Source: Rhodococcus sp. ARC_M6
GTDB lineage: Bacteria; Actinomycetota; Actinomycetes; Mycobacteriales; Mycobacteriaceae
DNA: 64,000 bases
Direction of reading: 5' to 3'
NCBI RefSeq assembly: GCF_022810305.1
Contig: NZ_JALGQH010000013.1
Span: forward strand, 62,001 to 126,000
Each line of letters opens with the position of its first letter. Within the stretch, counting starts at the first letter, position 1. Positions 37,347 through 47,727 of this stretch are shown here, piece after piece. The position numbers were made by a program, and so were the translations under genes. The notes beneath the pieces were generated by a model. The model did no database searches, had not been told where the DNA came from, and was given only the letters and a program-made list of their open reading frames with translations.

Positions 37347-38196
37347 GAGGCGCCGGCTGACAGCGCGGGCAACTGAACGACGATCGGTTCATGAACTTCT
37401 CACGCGTGATCGGGGCGCCGCAACGCGGGCAGGGAAGATTCTCCTGGCCGTAGGCCGACAGTGACCTGTCGAAGTAGCCGGATTCGCCATTGACGTTGAC
37501 GTACAACGCATCGAAGGACGTACCGCCTTGCTCGAGCGCTTCACTCATGACGCTGTGGGCCGCGGTCAACAATTCACGTAATTTCGGCTTGGTCAGGGTC
37601 GCAGCAATTCTGTTGCCGTGAACCTGTGCCCGCCACAAGGATTCGTCGGCATAGATATTGCCGATGCCGGAGACTACAGTCTGGTCGAGTATTGCCCGCT
37701 TGATTTCGGTGTGCTTACCGCGCAGGACGGTCACGACGGATTCGAGATCGAACGCCGCGTCCATGGGATCTCGGGCAATGTGTGCCACCGATTCCGGCAG
37801 GAGAGTCCCGTCGACCTCCATCAGCGGCGAAATCGACCAACCACCGAAAGTGCGCTGGTCGACAAACCGAAGATCGGCTCCGGAATCCAGAGCCAGACGG
37901 ATACGGAGGTGCTTTTCCCAGTCCACGCTCGGAGGCTGAACCAGCATTTGGCCGCTCATTCCGAGATGAACCACCACGCCGACACCGGCCGGTTCCAGAA
38001 CCAGCCACAGGTACTTTCCGCGGCGCTCGGCAGAAGCGATGGTCTGCCCGGTCAACTGACCGATCAGATCCTCGGATCCGAGAACATGCCGACGGATAGC
38101 GCGGGGATGGAGAACTTCGACAGTCTCGATCGCCGCACCCACAGCATGAGACTGCAGGCCGCGGCGAACGACTTCGACTTCGGGAAGTTCAGGCAA
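37321..38196 (-). CDS. mutM: Formamidopyrimidine-DNA glycosylase
   Basis: Removes 8-oxoguanine and formamidopyrimidines and nicks the strand. The enzyme needs an N-terminal Pro after Met removal, which fixes the start as TTG at 38196: [10 protein letters not shown], giving 291 residues with catalytic Pro2 and Glu3. Later come conserved [12 protein letters not shown] and the C-terminal zinc finger CPRCG-X15-CPRC. Starting at the upstream ATG would bury the catalytic Pro and is wrong. It begins 8 bp after rnc. Confidence 0.96.
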   Translation of the reverse strand: MPELPEVEVVRRGLQSHAVGAAIETVEVLHPRAIRRHVLGSEDLIGQLTGQTIASAERRGKYLWLVLEPAGVGVVVHLGMSGQMLVQPPSVDWEKHLRIRLALDSGADLRFVDQRTFGGWSISPLMEVDGTLLPESVAHIARDPMDAAFDLESVVTVLRGKHTEIKRAILDQTVVSGIGNIYADESLWRAQVHGNRIAATLTKPKLRELLTAAHSVMSEALEQGGTSFDALYVNVNGESGYFDRSLSAYGQENLPCPRCGAPITREKFMNRSSFSCPRCQPAPRMKRSAKI

Positions 38197-38204
38197 AGCA
38201 GAAC

Positions 38205-38978
38205 TCAGCCGGCAAGATCGGTGACAACAATTGCACCGGAAGCTTCTTCGGATGCTTTCTCCGACATCGCTTTCCACGCAGTGCTGGCGGCCTTCTGCTC
38301 GGCTTCCTTCTTGGAACGGCCGACACCTACACCCAAAGGCTTGCCACTGATGAGGACTGTGGCCGTGAACTCTTTGTCGTGATCGGGTCCGGTAGCGGTG
38401 ATCTCGTAAACGGGAACACCGGCGCCGTGCTCAGCGGTCAGTTCCTGGAGGCTCGTCTTCCAATCCAGACCGGCACCCAGAAGCGGAGCACGAGTCAGAA
38501 GATCGTCGAACAGATCGAGAACCACGCGTCGCGCGGTTTCGATTCCGAACTGCAGGTGAATGGCACCCAGAATGGATTCCATGCCGTCGGCGAGGATGGA
38601 CGGCTTGTCACGGCCACCCGTCATTTCTTCGCCCTTGCCCAGCAGCAGATGCGCTCCGAGCCCACCCTCACCCAGAGTCCGCGCAACCTCGGCGAGTGCG
38701 TGCATGTTGACCACGCTCGCACGAATCTTCGCGAGATCGCCCTCGGACTTATCCGGATGGGTCAGGTAGAGATTTTCCGTGACGGTGAGACCCAGAACTG
38801 AATCCCCGAGAAACTCGAGACGTTCGTTCGTGGGCAATCCGCCGTTCTCGTACGCGTACGAGCGGTGAGTAAGAGCCAGGGTCAGAAGACCGGGCTCTAT
38901 TTCGACGCCGATAGCGGCGAGGAGCTTGTCGTGATTGCCCTCGCCGCCAACGGCTGAAACTGTATTGTCGCTTGTCAT
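38205..38978 (-). CDS. rnc: Ribonuclease III
   Basis: Cleaves double-stranded RNA in rRNA and mRNA processing. The 257-residue protein has the signature [14 protein letters not shown] with the acidic active-site residues, a second acidic block in [15 protein letters not shown], and a C-terminal double-stranded RNA-binding domain ([47 protein letters not shown]). ATG 38978, 19 bp after rpmF. Confidence 0.97.
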   Translation of the reverse strand: MTSDNTVSAVGGEGNHDKLLAAIGVEIEPGLLTLALTHRSYAYENGGLPTNERLEFLGDSVLGLTVTENLYLTHPDKSEGDLAKIRASVVNMHALAEVARTLGEGGLGAHLLLGKGEEMTGGRDKPSILADGMESILGAIHLQFGIETARRVVLDLFDDLLTRAPLLGAGLDWKTSLQELTAEHGAGVPVYEITATGPDHDKEFTATVLISGKPLGVGVGRSKKEAEQKAASTAWKAMSEKASEEASGAIVVTDLAG

Positions 38979-38997
38979 AGTTATTCTCCGGGGAGAA

Positions 38998-39180
38998 TTA
39001 CGCAGCAGCGGTTACCTGGCGGCCCTTGTATGTACCGCAGGACGGGCACACGATGTGGGGCATGGTCTTCTCGCCACAGCCACGGTTGGGGCAGGTAACG
39101 AGGGTGGGCACAGTGGTCTTCCACTGGCTACGACGCGACCGCGTGTTGGATCGCGACATTTTGCGCTTGGGGACAGCCAC
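38998..39180 (-). CDS. rpmF: 50S ribosomal protein L32
   Basis: A 60-residue L32 ([21 protein letters not shown]) with four Cys in CPNRGCG and CPSCG that can bind zinc. GTG start at 39180, only 2 bp after the DUF177 stop. The DUF177-rpmF pair is conserved widely in bacteria. Confidence 0.97.
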   Translation of the reverse strand: MAVPKRKMSRSNTRSRRSQWKTTVPTLVTCPNRGCGEKTMPHIVCPSCGTYKGRQVTAAA

Positions 39181-39182
39181 TT

Positions 39183-39794
39183 CTACTTCTCCTCGGCTTC
39201 GGTGATCACAAGATTTTCACTGGTGTTTGATTCCACGCCAAATTTGGCCGCGAGACCAGCCCAGCGAGGGTCAAGTATGTCATGCCCATGCCCAGATTCC
39301 GCAATCGCCAGGCGAATGCCACATTCTGAGCACAATCCCAGGCAATCGTCACTGCACAAAGGCTGGAGCGGAAGCGCCAGTCCTACTGCATCGACGATGA
39401 CCGGTTCCAGATCGACTTCTTCGTCTTCGACCCGGTAAACCTCACCCTCCTCCGTTGTCTCCTCGGTGGTGCTGTCCGGGTAAACGAACAACTCCGTGAG
39501 GTAGACGTCCACAACACTCGTGAACGGCTCCAGACAACGCGAGCACTCACCCGTAGTGGGTGCGTGCACGGTACCGGTGACGAGAACGCCCTCGGATACC
39601 GCTTCCATGCGAAGGTCGAGATCTATGTCCGAACCTACTTCGATCGCGATCAGATCGAGGCCGACGCGGCTCGGGGAAGGAAAAGTTCTCTCGACGGTGC
39701 GCATCGACCCTGGACGCCGACCAAGCTTGACCGTGTCCAGCAAAAATCCCACATCAGAAGACTGATGCGATGAATTGCGGCGATACTTCGACAA
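39183..39794 (-). CDS. DUF177/YceD family protein
   Basis: A 203-residue protein of the YceD family, linked to 23S rRNA processing or ribosome assembly through its constant pairing with rpmF. It has GECSRCLEPF and CSDDCLGLCSECG cysteine pairs, and an acidic segment between them. TTG at 39794 is chosen because AGGTGA lies 6 nt upstream and the N-terminus then contains FLLDTVKLGRRPGSMRTV, as in mycobacterial homologues; an ATG at 39698 would drop that region and an earlier start at 39842 lacks a ribosome site. Confidence 0.88.
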   Translation of the reverse strand: MSKYRRNSSHQSSDVGFLLDTVKLGRRPGSMRTVERTFPSPSRVGLDLIAIEVGSDIDLDLRMEAVSEGVLVTGTVHAPTTGECSRCLEPFTSVVDVYLTELFVYPDSTTEETTEEGEVYRVEDEEVDLEPVIVDAVGLALPLQPLCSDDCLGLCSECGIRLAIAESGHGHDILDPRWAGLAAKFGVESNTSENLVITEAEEK

Positions 39795-39876
39795 AGAGAA
39801 CTCACCTAACTGTTGAAACTGGGATGGGCAACCACTCAACAATACCCGAGAATGCAGGCCAGACCGAATCCGGATA

Positions 39877-39918
39877 GAAGTAGAGGGGCTCGTCCTTGCG
39901 GATGAGCCCCTCTACTTC
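39877..39918 (-). terminator. Terminator after sepIVA
   Basis: Perfect 15-bp arms GAAGTAGAGGGGCTC (39877-39891) and GAGCCCCTCTACTTC (39904-39918) with a 12-nt loop, 9 bp after the sepIVA stop. It isolates sepIVA from the DUF177-rpmF-rnc-mutM operon. Confidence 0.8.
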
Positions 39919-39927
39919 ACAAGATAT

Positions 39928-40689
39928 TCAGCGTCGACGCTCGGGGCGCCGCTCCTCGTCGAGGTAATCCGGCACACCTGAACCCGTCCGCAACTGCTGA
40001 CGACCCCGGCCTACCGACCTCACCGTCCCGCTCAGGAACTCCTCGAATTCCGCAAGCTTCGTATCGACGTACAGATCGCACTCGGAGCGCATTCGATCGG
40101 ATTCCGCATGCGCGGTATCGATCACCCGAGCCGATTCGGTATGCGCGTTCTGGACGACCTCGGTCTGCGACACCAGTCGGGCTTGCTCGGCGCTTCCCTC
40201 GGCGACAGAACGGTCGTAGGACGCCTTGCCGGCGTCGATCATGCGCTCGGACTCGGCGCGTGCCCGCCCGGTGACGGCGTCGTACTCGCGTCGACCGTCG
40301 GTGACGGTACGTTCTGCTTCTTCCTCGGCATCGGCAACCAGCTGATCGGCGTGCGCGCGCGCCTCGGAAACCATCCGATCGGCTTGGGCCTTCGCGTCGG
40401 AAAGGATCCGATCAGCGTCATCGCGTGCATTTTCGACCGTCGAGGTTGCTTCGGAGTTAGCGCTACTGACCGTCTTTTCGGCAGTGGAGCGTGCGTCCGA
40501 AACCAACTTGTCACGGTGATCGAGGACGTCTTGAGCGTCGTCGAGCTCACTCGGAATAGCGTCACGAACATCGTCGAGCAGCTCGAGCACGTCGCCACGG
40601 GGGACCACGCACCCGGCAGTCATGGGGACGCCGCGTGCCTCTTCGACAATCGCGACCAGTTCGTCCAGCGCCTCGAATACCCGGTACAC
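39928..40689 (-). CDS. sepIVA: DivIVA-like septation protein SepIVA
   Basis: A 253-residue coiled-coil protein similar to mycobacterial SepIVA (Rv2927c), which is needed for septation and cell-wall assembly. The N-terminal YRVFEALDELVAIVEEARGVPMTAGCVVPRGDVLELLDDV matches the homologue closely; most of the rest is one long Ala/Glu/Arg-rich coiled coil with ADRILSDAKAQADRMVSEAR, ending in LAEFEEFLSGTVRSVGRGR. GTG 40689 gives the same start as the mycobacterial protein; a TTG four codons earlier (40701) is possible. Confidence 0.92.
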   Translation of the reverse strand: MYRVFEALDELVAIVEEARGVPMTAGCVVPRGDVLELLDDVRDAIPSELDDAQDVLDHRDKLVSDARSTAEKTVSSANSEATSTVENARDDADRILSDAKAQADRMVSEARAHADQLVADAEEEAERTVTDGRREYDAVTGRARAESERMIDAGKASYDRSVAEGSAEQARLVSQTEVVQNAHTESARVIDTAHAESDRMRSECDLYVDTKLAEFEEFLSGTVRSVGRGRQQLRTGSGVPDYLDEERRPERRR

Positions 40690-40820
40690 AAGCAACCCCA
40701 ATCTTTACCGGCCAATGTCGGCCCACATCGTCACCGGTTCACATGAACCTGTGCCCGTTCCTCTTCAAGTTTGCCGGAAGATGGGCTCACCAGGTGTGTG
40801 CGGGTGCGGTGTGTCGGGGA

Positions 40821-41315
40821 TCAGCTGTTTTCGGCGGCACGTTCTGCGATACGGGCGAGCAACCGGGTGTGTACGTTCTCGGGCAGCATGTCGGCTACAT
40901 CGCCGCCGAAAGTCGCGACTTCCTTGACCAGCGAGCTGGAGAGGTAGCTGTAGGTGGGATTGGTCGCAACGAAGAGCGTGTCGACGCCACTGAGCTTCTG
41001 GTTCATCTGAGCCATCTGCAGTTCGTAGTCGAAGTCATTGGCACCGCGAAGTCCCTTGACGATCGCGGTGAGACCTTCCTGCTTCGCGTAGTCGACCAAG
41101 AGCCCGTGCCACGAACTCACGCGCACGTTGGGCAGATGGCTCGTCGCGTCTTCGAGCATCTCGATGCGCTCGTCGACTGTGAACATCCCACGCTTGCTCT
41201 TGTTGATCATCACCGTGACGACGAGCTCGTCGAATTGCGCAGCAACTCTTCCGATTACGTCCAGGTGACCATTGGTCACGGGGTCGAAGGATCCGGGGCA
41301 AACGGCGCCAGTCAT
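40821..41315 (-). CDS. coaD: Phosphopantetheine adenylyltransferase
   Basis: Fourth step in coenzyme A synthesis, making dephospho-CoA from phosphopantetheine and ATP. The 164-residue enzyme has the nucleotidyltransferase motif [15 protein letters not shown] and the second motif [22 protein letters not shown] 41315 overlaps the rsmD stop by 4 bp (ATGA). The long upstream open frame is a shadow of rsmD. Confidence 0.97.
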   Translation of the reverse strand: MTGAVCPGSFDPVTNGHLDVIGRVAAQFDELVVTVMINKSKRGMFTVDERIEMLEDATSHLPNVRVSSWHGLLVDYAKQEGLTAIVKGLRGANDFDYELQMAQMNQKLSGVDTLFVATNPTYSYLSSSLVKEVATFGGDVADMLPENVHTRLLARIAERAAENS

Positions 41316-41878
41316 GAGTCCAGACCGTAGCAGGTTGCAAGTTCGATCCGGGCTTCGCCGTACTTCTTGGCCTTGACCGCTTCGAAGCCTTCCGGCCACG
41401 CAGTCTCCGGCGAACGAGACGAGCGTTCGAGCACGACTATCGTCCCCTCCCCCACCCACTTGTTGCTCCGAAGATTCTCGAGCATCGAGATCACGGCCTC
41501 GTCGGTAATCGCGTACGGCGGGTCCGCAATGACGATGTCGTATTCCCGCGCACTCGGCCCCGAGACCACCGCCGCGACCGGAGCGGCCCGCAGGACCGCG
41601 CCGGTCAATGAAACCGTTGCCATATTGTCCTTGATCACAGCAGCAGCCTTCGCGTCGGACTCGACGAGCATCACATGCTCGGCGCCACGCGAAAGCGCCT
41701 CGAGGCCAAGGGCTCCCGAACCGGCGAACAGATCGAGAACGGCGCAACCGTCGAGGTCGATTCGCGCCTCGAGTGCGCTGAACAAAGCCTCGCGGACCCG
41801 GTCCGAGGTGGGCCGGGTGCCGACCGGCGGGACTCGCAGACGGCGACCGCCTGCGAGTCCGGCGATAATGCGTGTCAC
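41312..41878 (-). CDS. rsmD: 16S rRNA (guanine-966-N2)-methyltransferase
   Basis: Methylates G966 in 16S rRNA with S-adenosylmethionine. The 188-residue protein begins [18 protein letters not shown], has the cofactor motif [19 protein letters not shown] and the catalytic IADPPYA. GTG 41878 overlaps the pyc stop by 4 bp. pyc-rsmD-coaD forms an operon in the M. tuberculosis order. Confidence 0.96.
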   Translation of the reverse strand: MTRIIAGLAGGRRLRVPPVGTRPTSDRVREALFSALEARIDLDGCAVLDLFAGSGALGLEALSRGAEHVMLVESDAKAAAVIKDNMATVSLTGAVLRAAPVAAVVSGPSAREYDIVIADPPYAITDEAVISMLENLRSNKWVGEGTIVVLERSSRSPETAWPEGFEAVKAKKYGEARIELATCYGLDS

Positions 41879-44800
41879 TCTGCTGCGCTCTCCCCTGTCG
41901 ACACGACGACCAGGAGGTCGCCGCCTTCAACCTGCTGGACAGCACCGATCGCGATACGGGAAACGATGCCGGCGCGAGGCGAGGTGATTGCCGCTTCCAT
42001 CTTCATGGCCTCGATCGTGGCGACGGTATCGCCGGCTTCGATCTTCTGGCCGACGGCGACGGCGAGTGTGACAACACCCGCGAACGGCGCGGCAACGTGT
42101 CCGGGGTTGTTCTTGTCGGCCTTCTCGGCCACCGGAACGTCGCTGGCGATCGAGCGGTCACGAATCGAGACCGGACGCAACTGCCCGTTCAGGATGCACA
42201 TGACGGTGCGGTAGCCACGCTCGTCAGGCTCGGAGATGGCCTCGAGTCCGATGATCAACTGAACACCCGGCGCTAGTTCCACGCGGTGTTCTTCGCTGCG
42301 TCGCAGTCCGTAGAAGAACTGGTTAGCCGAAAGTCGCGAGGTATCACCGTACTTGTCGCGATGTTCCAGGAATTCCTTGGTGGGACCGGGGAACAGGAGA
42401 CGATTCAACGTTGCCTGACGATCCTTCGACGAACCTTCGAGCAGAGCCTCGTCCTCCGGTGAGAGCGCCGCTTCGGTCTTGGCCGGTCCACGGCCTTCGA
42501 GCGCCTTACTGCGGAACGGTTCCGGCCATCCGCCGGGAGGCGTGCCCAGTTCTCCGCGCAGGAAGCCCACCACCGAATCGGGGATGTCGAACTTGGCCGG
42601 ATCAGCAGCGAACTCCTCGGACGGAACACCGGCACCGACCAGGTGCAGCGCAAGGTCACCGACAACCTTCGACGACGGCGTGACCTTCACCAGATGGCCG
42701 AGCATGCGGTCTGCGTCGGCGTACTTGGCTTCGACTTCCTCGAAGCGGTCACCCAGTCCGAGAGCAACGGCCTGGGTGCGAAGGTTGGACAGCTGACCGC
42801 CGGGGATCTCGTGCGTGTAGACGCGTCCGGTCGGGGCCGGGAGCCCGGACTCGAACGGCGCGTACACCTTTCGTAGCGCCTCCCAGTACGGCTCGAGGTC
42901 GCAGACGTTCTTGAGGTTCAGGCCGGTATCGAACTCCGAATGCGCCGCAGCGGCCACGATCGCAGAGAGCGCCGGCTGGCTGGTTGTACCGGCCATTGCG
43001 GCCGAAGCACCGTCGACGGCATCGGCACCCGCTTGCCAGGCCGCGAAGTACGTCGCCAACTGTCCGCCGGGGGTGTCGTGGGTATGGACATGCACCGGCA
43101 GATCGAAGTTACTACGCAAGGCAGTCACGAGCTTGGTGGCCGCCGGAGCGCGCAAAAGCCCTGCCATGTCCTTGATTGCCAGAACATGAGCACCGGAGTT
43201 GACGATTTCCTCGGCGAGACGGAGGTAGTAGTCGAGCGTGTACAGCGTCTCGTTCGGATCCGACAGGTCACCGGTGTAGCTCAGCGCCACCTCGGCGACC
43301 GCAGTTCCGGTCTCGCGGACCGCGTCGATGGCCGGTCGCATCTGGTCGACGTTGTTGAGTGCGTCGAAGATTCGGAAGATATCGATTCCGGTATCGGTAG
43401 CCTCCTGCACGAATGCACGAGTGACCTTCTCGGGGTACGGCGTGTAGCCCACCGTATTTCGGCCGCGCAGGAGCATCTGGAGGCAGATGTTCGGCACAGC
43501 TTCACGCAGTGCGGCGAGGCGATACCACGGATCCTCGTGCAGGAAGCGAAGTCCCACATCGTAAGTCGCGCCGCCCCACGCTTCGATGGACAACAGTTCC
43601 GGTGTCAACCGCGCAACGTGGCCGGCGACTCCGAGAAGCCCACTGGTGCGGACACGCGTGGCCAGCAACGACTGGTGCGCATCACGGAAAGTTGTGTCCG
43701 TGACAGCGACAGCCTTCTGCGCGCGCAGGGCCTTCGCAAATCCCTCGGGGCCGAGTTCGAGCAAACGCTGACGGCTACCGGCCGGCGGCGGTGTCGAGAG
43801 ATCGATGACCGGCAGTTTGTCCTGCGGGTACACCGACGACGGGCGCTCACCGTGAGGCTTGTTCACCGTGACGTCAGCCAGGTACGTGAGAATCTTGGTG
43901 CCGCGGTCCGCCGAGCTACGCAGCGTCAGCAACTGGGGGCGTTCCTCGATGAACGAGGTGGTGACGCGGCCGGCACGGAAGTCCTCGTCGTCCAGAACTG
44001 CCTGCAGGAACGGGATGTTGGTGGAGACGCCGCGGATACGGAACTCGGTAACCGCGCGCCGCGCACGCGCGATGGCAGCCTCGAGGTCGCGTCCACGGCA
44101 GGTGAGCTTGACCAGCATCGAATCGAAGTAGGCGCCGACCTCGGCACCCAAGGTTGCGCCGCCGTCCAGGCGGATGCCCGCGCCGCCCGGGGTGCGGTAC
44201 GCGGTGATACGTCCGGTGTCCGGGCGGAAACCGTTGGCCGGATCCTCGGTGGTGATGCGGCACTGAAGCGCTGCGCCCCGAAGCTTGATCTTGTCCTGCG
44301 TCAGGCCCAACTCTTCGAGAGTGGAACCAGATGCGATCTTGAGCTGCGACTGGACGAGATCAACATCGGTGACCTCTTCGGTGACCGTGTGCTCTACCTG
44401 AATTCGCGGATTCATCTCGATGAAGACGTGATTGCCACGCTTGTCGAGCAGGAACTCCACGGTGCCCGCGCACGTGTAACCGATCTGCTTCGCGAACGCC
44501 ACGGCGTCGGCGCAGATCCTGGCGCGCAGTTCCTCGGAAAGATTGGGGGCCGGCGCGATTTCGATCACCTTCTGGTGGCGACGCTGCAAGGAGCAGTCAC
44601 GTTCGAAGAGGTGAATGACGTTGCCGTGCTCGTCCGCGAGGATCTGAACTTCGATGTGCCGCGGATCGATGACCGCCTGCTCGAGGAACATCGTCGAATC
44701 ACCGAACGCCGACTCTGCTTCGCGCGCAGCGGCTTCGATGGACTCCTTGAGCTGGGAACGTTCCGCGACGCGGCGCATACCGCGGCCACCACCGCCGGCA

Positions 44801-45279
44801 ACAGCCTTCACGAAGATCGGGAACGTCATGTTCTCGGCAGCAGCCAGCAGTTCGTCCACGTCGGAGGAAGGCTCGGACGATGCGAGCACCGGCAGGCCGG
44901 CCGCCTTGGCCGCAGCGATGGCGCGGGCCTTGTTTCCGGTCAGTTCCAGAATCTCCGAGGAGGGGCCGACGAACTTGATGCCCGCCTCCGCACAGGCTGC
45001 CGACAGGTCGGGGTTCTCGGACAGAAATCCGTAGCCGGGGTAGATGGCGTCGGCACCGGCATTTTGTGCTGCGGCCACGATTTCCTCGACCGACAGGTAC
45101 GCCCGAACCGGGTGCCCCTTCTCCCCGATCTGATAGCTCTCATCTGCCTTGAGACGGTGGATCGAGTTCCGATCCTCGTACGGGAACACCGCGACGGTTC
45201 CGGCGCCTAGTTCGTAGGCGGCGCGGAAGGCACGGATCGCAATTTCGCCACGGTTCGCGACGAGCACTTTGGAGAACAT
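41875..45279 (-). CDS. pyc: Pyruvate carboxylase
   Basis: Biotin enzyme that makes oxaloacetate from pyruvate and bicarbonate. The 1134-residue single chain has the biotin carboxylase domain (1-450; [27 protein letters not shown]), the carboxyltransferase domain (about 520-830; [34 protein letters not shown]) and the C-terminal biotinyl domain with AMKMEAA, Lys1093 being the biotin site. ATG 45279. The opposite strand has a 756-codon open frame that is a shadow. Confidence 0.98.
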   Translation of the reverse strand: MFSKVLVANRGEIAIRAFRAAYELGAGTVAVFPYEDRNSIHRLKADESYQIGEKGHPVRAYLSVEEIVAAAQNAGADAIYPGYGFLSENPDLSAACAEAGIKFVGPSSEILELTGNKARAIAAAKAAGLPVLASSEPSSDVDELLAAAENMTFPIFVKAVAGGGGRGMRRVAERSQLKESIEAAAREAESAFGDSTMFLEQAVIDPRHIEVQILADEHGNVIHLFERDCSLQRRHQKVIEIAPAPNLSEELRARICADAVAFAKQIGYTCAGTVEFLLDKRGNHVFIEMNPRIQVEHTVTEEVTDVDLVQSQLKIASGSTLEELGLTQDKIKLRGAALQCRITTEDPANGFRPDTGRITAYRTPGGAGIRLDGGATLGAEVGAYFDSMLVKLTCRGRDLEAAIARARRAVTEFRIRGVSTNIPFLQAVLDDEDFRAGRVTTSFIEERPQLLTLRSSADRGTKILTYLADVTVNKPHGERPSSVYPQDKLPVIDLSTPPPAGSRQRLLELGPEGFAKALRAQKAVAVTDTTFRDAHQSLLATRVRTSGLLGVAGHVARLTPELLSIEAWGGATYDVGLRFLHEDPWYRLAALREAVPNICLQMLLRGRNTVGYTPYPEKVTRAFVQEATDTGIDIFRIFDALNNVDQMRPAIDAVRETGTAVAEVALSYTGDLSDPNETLYTLDYYLRLAEEIVNSGAHVLAIKDMAGLLRAPAATKLVTALRSNFDLPVHVHTHDTPGGQLATYFAAWQAGADAVDGASAAMAGTTSQPALSAIVAAAAHSEFDTGLNLKNVCDLEPYWEALRKVYAPFESGLPAPTGRVYTHEIPGGQLSNLRTQAVALGLGDRFEEVEAKYADADRMLGHLVKVTPSSKVVGDLALHLVGAGVPSEEFAADPAKFDIPDSVVGFLRGELGTPPGGWPEPFRSKALEGRGPAKTEAALSPEDEALLEGSSKDRQATLNRLLFPGPTKEFLEHRDKYGDTSRLSANQFFYGLRRSEEHRVELAPGVQLIIGLEAISEPDERGYRTVMCILNGQLRPVSIRDRSIASDVPVAEKADKNNPGHVAAPFAGVVTLAVAVGQKIEAGDTVATIEAMKMEAAITSPRAGIVSRIAIGAVQQVEGGDLLVVVSTGESAAE

Positions 45280-45400
45280 TGGAGAAAACTACCCTGATAT
45301 CACTTGGCACCTGCGGGCGGCATCTCACATTTCGGACTGAATCGAGAAACAAAACTCCGTGGTCCTGCTGCTATTCGTATTCAGCTTGTCGCCATACCTG

Positions 45401-47662
45401 TCACGATTTTTCCAGGTACTCGATCCGATCGGAGTCCAGAGCCGCCGTCACCATCGACGCGAGTGCGGGATGCGCGTCGAGTGTGGGATCACGCTCGATG
45501 ATCCCGGAAGCGAACTCCCGGGCCGATTCCAGAATGTCTCCGTGCGCAATCAGCGACAGCAATCGCAGGTTCGACGTTGTACCCGACTGCGCCGCACCGA
45601 GGATGTCTCCTTCTCGTCGCGTCGCGAGGTCGAGTTGCGCCAACTCGAAGCCGTCGTTTGTGGCGGCAACGGCCGAAAGCCGTGCGTATGCCGGCCCGCC
45701 GGGACTGCTTCCCGTCACCAGAATGCACAAACCCTGATGCTTTCCGCGCCCGACTCGACCACGCAACTGATGCAACTGACTGACACCGAAGCGCTCCGCG
45801 TCGACGATCACCATGACCGTCGCATTGGGGACGTCCACACCGACCTCGACGACGGTAGTGCAGACCAGCACGTCGATGTCGCCGACGTTGAACGCGCTCA
45901 TCACGACGTCCTTCTCGTCCGACGGTAAGCGTCCGTGGAGGAGTCCGACCCGCAGGTCGGCCATCGGTCCACTCGACAACTCTTCGAAGACGTCCACAGC
46001 AGACTTGGTTTCGGGTTGTTTCTCCTCGGTGAACTGGTCTTCGCCCACCGCTTGTTCTCCGTCACCGATTCGCGAGCACACCACGTAGGCCTGACGCCCG
46101 TCCGCGACGTCCTCACGAATCCGCTCCCACGCACGATCCACCCACTGCGGTTTCTGTTTTGCCGGCACCACACTGCTCTTGATCGGTGTCCGTCCCCGAG
46201 GCAGTTCGCGCAACGTCGACACCTCGAGGTCGCCGAGCACCGTCATCGCGATCGTTCGTGGAATCGGCGTGGCCGTCATGACAAGAAGGTGAGGACTCAG
46301 ACCCTCACGGGCCCGGGAGCGCAGTTGATCGCGCTGCTCGACACCAAATCTGTGCTGCTCGTCGACGACAACCATGCCGAGGTTGAAGAACTCGACGCTG
46401 TCCTGAATGAGCGCGTGCGTCCCGATCACGATTCCCGCGTCACCCGTCACGGCGTCGAGTAGCGCGGCGCGTTTGGCTGCGACCGGAAGTGAGCCGGTGA
46501 GCAGGGCGATGCGGGTGGAGTGCTCGGCACTGCCCAGTTCGCCGCCGGTAGCGAGAGGCCCCATCATTGCGCGCAGTGACCTCGCGTGCTGATTGGCCAG
46601 TACCTCCGTCGGCGCGAGCAGCGCACATTGATACCCCGCGTCGACGGCCTGGAGCATTGCGCGCAACGCGACGATTGTCTTTCCGGAGCCCACTTCACCT
46701 TGCAGGAGTCTGCTCATCGGTTGCGTTCGGGCAAGGTCTGCCGAAATTTCCGCCGCGACGGCTTGCTGTCCCTCTGTCAGAGTGAAGGGAAGCATCGCCT
46801 CGAATTGCTCGGCGATACCGCCCGCGACGGGTGTGCACGCCGGTGCCACTCGCTCGGAGTTATCGTGTCGGCGCATCGCGAGAACCAACTGCAAGGACAG
46901 TGCTTCGTCGAATCGCAGACGCTCACGTGCACGTTCGATGTCTTCCTTGGTGTCCGGCAGGTGCACCGTGCGCAGCGCTTCGTCCAATCCGACGAACTTG
47001 TGTTCGGCAAGAGTGTCGGAGGGCAGGGGTTCCGGAACCGGATCGAGTTGATCGAGGATCTGACGGACGCACCGCATGATCGTCCAACTTTCGACCTCGC
47101 GAGTGGCCGGATACAGCGGGATGAAATCACGTTCGAAGATTGAATAGTCGAGTTCGGCACCGAGACCCGAGCTTGCCCGAGCCAGGCCCGCAAGGTCACC
47201 GGCACCCTTGACCGACTTCAGTGGTACCACCGAATCTTCTTCCCCCGCACGAGGTTCCGGAAGGATCAGATAGCTGGGGTGCGTCAAGCTCCAACTGTTC
47301 CGGAAGTACTTGACCGTGCCCGAGAACATCGCTCGCACGCCCGGCTTGATGGCATGCTTCACCTTGTACGGGTTGAAGAAAGTGACGTCCACCGTCTGCG
47401 TATCCGTCGTGAGCGACACCTTGAGCATCTGCCCGGTCCGGTTCTTCATGTTCACCACCGTCGCGGACGCAACCCTCGCGATGATCGTGAGGTGCTCACC
47501 TTCCGGCGGCTCCTTGTCGGCCAGGCCCTTGCCCGCCGACGCGTAGCGGTGCGGATAGTGGCGCAGCAGGTCCTCGACCGTGCGGATCTCGAAGGCCTCG
47601 ACCAGTGCGTCCGCAGTCTTCTTTCCCAACAACTGATCGAGCCCGTCGGCAAGCGTCGCCAT
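45401..47662 (-). CDS. recG: ATP-dependent DNA helicase RecG
   Basis: Remodels stalled replication forks and branch-migrates Holliday junctions. The 753-residue protein has an OB-fold wedge domain (near 60-150), Walker A GEVGSGKT, DEQH box (VVDEQHRFG), the TATPIPRT motif, and the C-terminal helicase domain with VCTTVVEVGVDVPNA and QLRGRVGRG. ATG 47662 (MATLADGLDQLLGKK) has GGAGGA 6 nt upstream; the earlier start at 47701 lacks a ribosome site. Confidence 0.97.
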   Translation of the reverse strand: MATLADGLDQLLGKKTADALVEAFEIRTVEDLLRHYPHRYASAGKGLADKEPPEGEHLTIIARVASATVVNMKNRTGQMLKVSLTTDTQTVDVTFFNPYKVKHAIKPGVRAMFSGTVKYFRNSWSLTHPSYLILPEPRAGEEDSVVPLKSVKGAGDLAGLARASSGLGAELDYSIFERDFIPLYPATREVESWTIMRCVRQILDQLDPVPEPLPSDTLAEHKFVGLDEALRTVHLPDTKEDIERARERLRFDEALSLQLVLAMRRHDNSERVAPACTPVAGGIAEQFEAMLPFTLTEGQQAVAAEISADLARTQPMSRLLQGEVGSGKTIVALRAMLQAVDAGYQCALLAPTEVLANQHARSLRAMMGPLATGGELGSAEHSTRIALLTGSLPVAAKRAALLDAVTGDAGIVIGTHALIQDSVEFFNLGMVVVDEQHRFGVEQRDQLRSRAREGLSPHLLVMTATPIPRTIAMTVLGDLEVSTLRELPRGRTPIKSSVVPAKQKPQWVDRAWERIREDVADGRQAYVVCSRIGDGEQAVGEDQFTEEKQPETKSAVDVFEELSSGPMADLRVGLLHGRLPSDEKDVVMSAFNVGDIDVLVCTTVVEVGVDVPNATVMVIVDAERFGVSQLHQLRGRVGRGKHQGLCILVTGSSPGGPAYARLSAVAATNDGFELAQLDLATRREGDILGAAQSGTTSNLRLLSLIAHGDILESAREFASGIIERDPTLDAHPALASMVTAALDSDRIEYLEKS

Positions 47663-47727
47663 CAATTCCTCCGCAGGTTGTCGATAAACACAGGTCTTCA
47701 TCTACCAGTTGCCACCGACAGAGAAAA

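Noticed and set aside
42940..45210. A 756-codon open frame antisense to pyc
   Set aside because: It lies wholly opposite a perfectly conserved enzyme, has biased shadow composition (Arg, Gly, Asp rich) and no recognisable domain.
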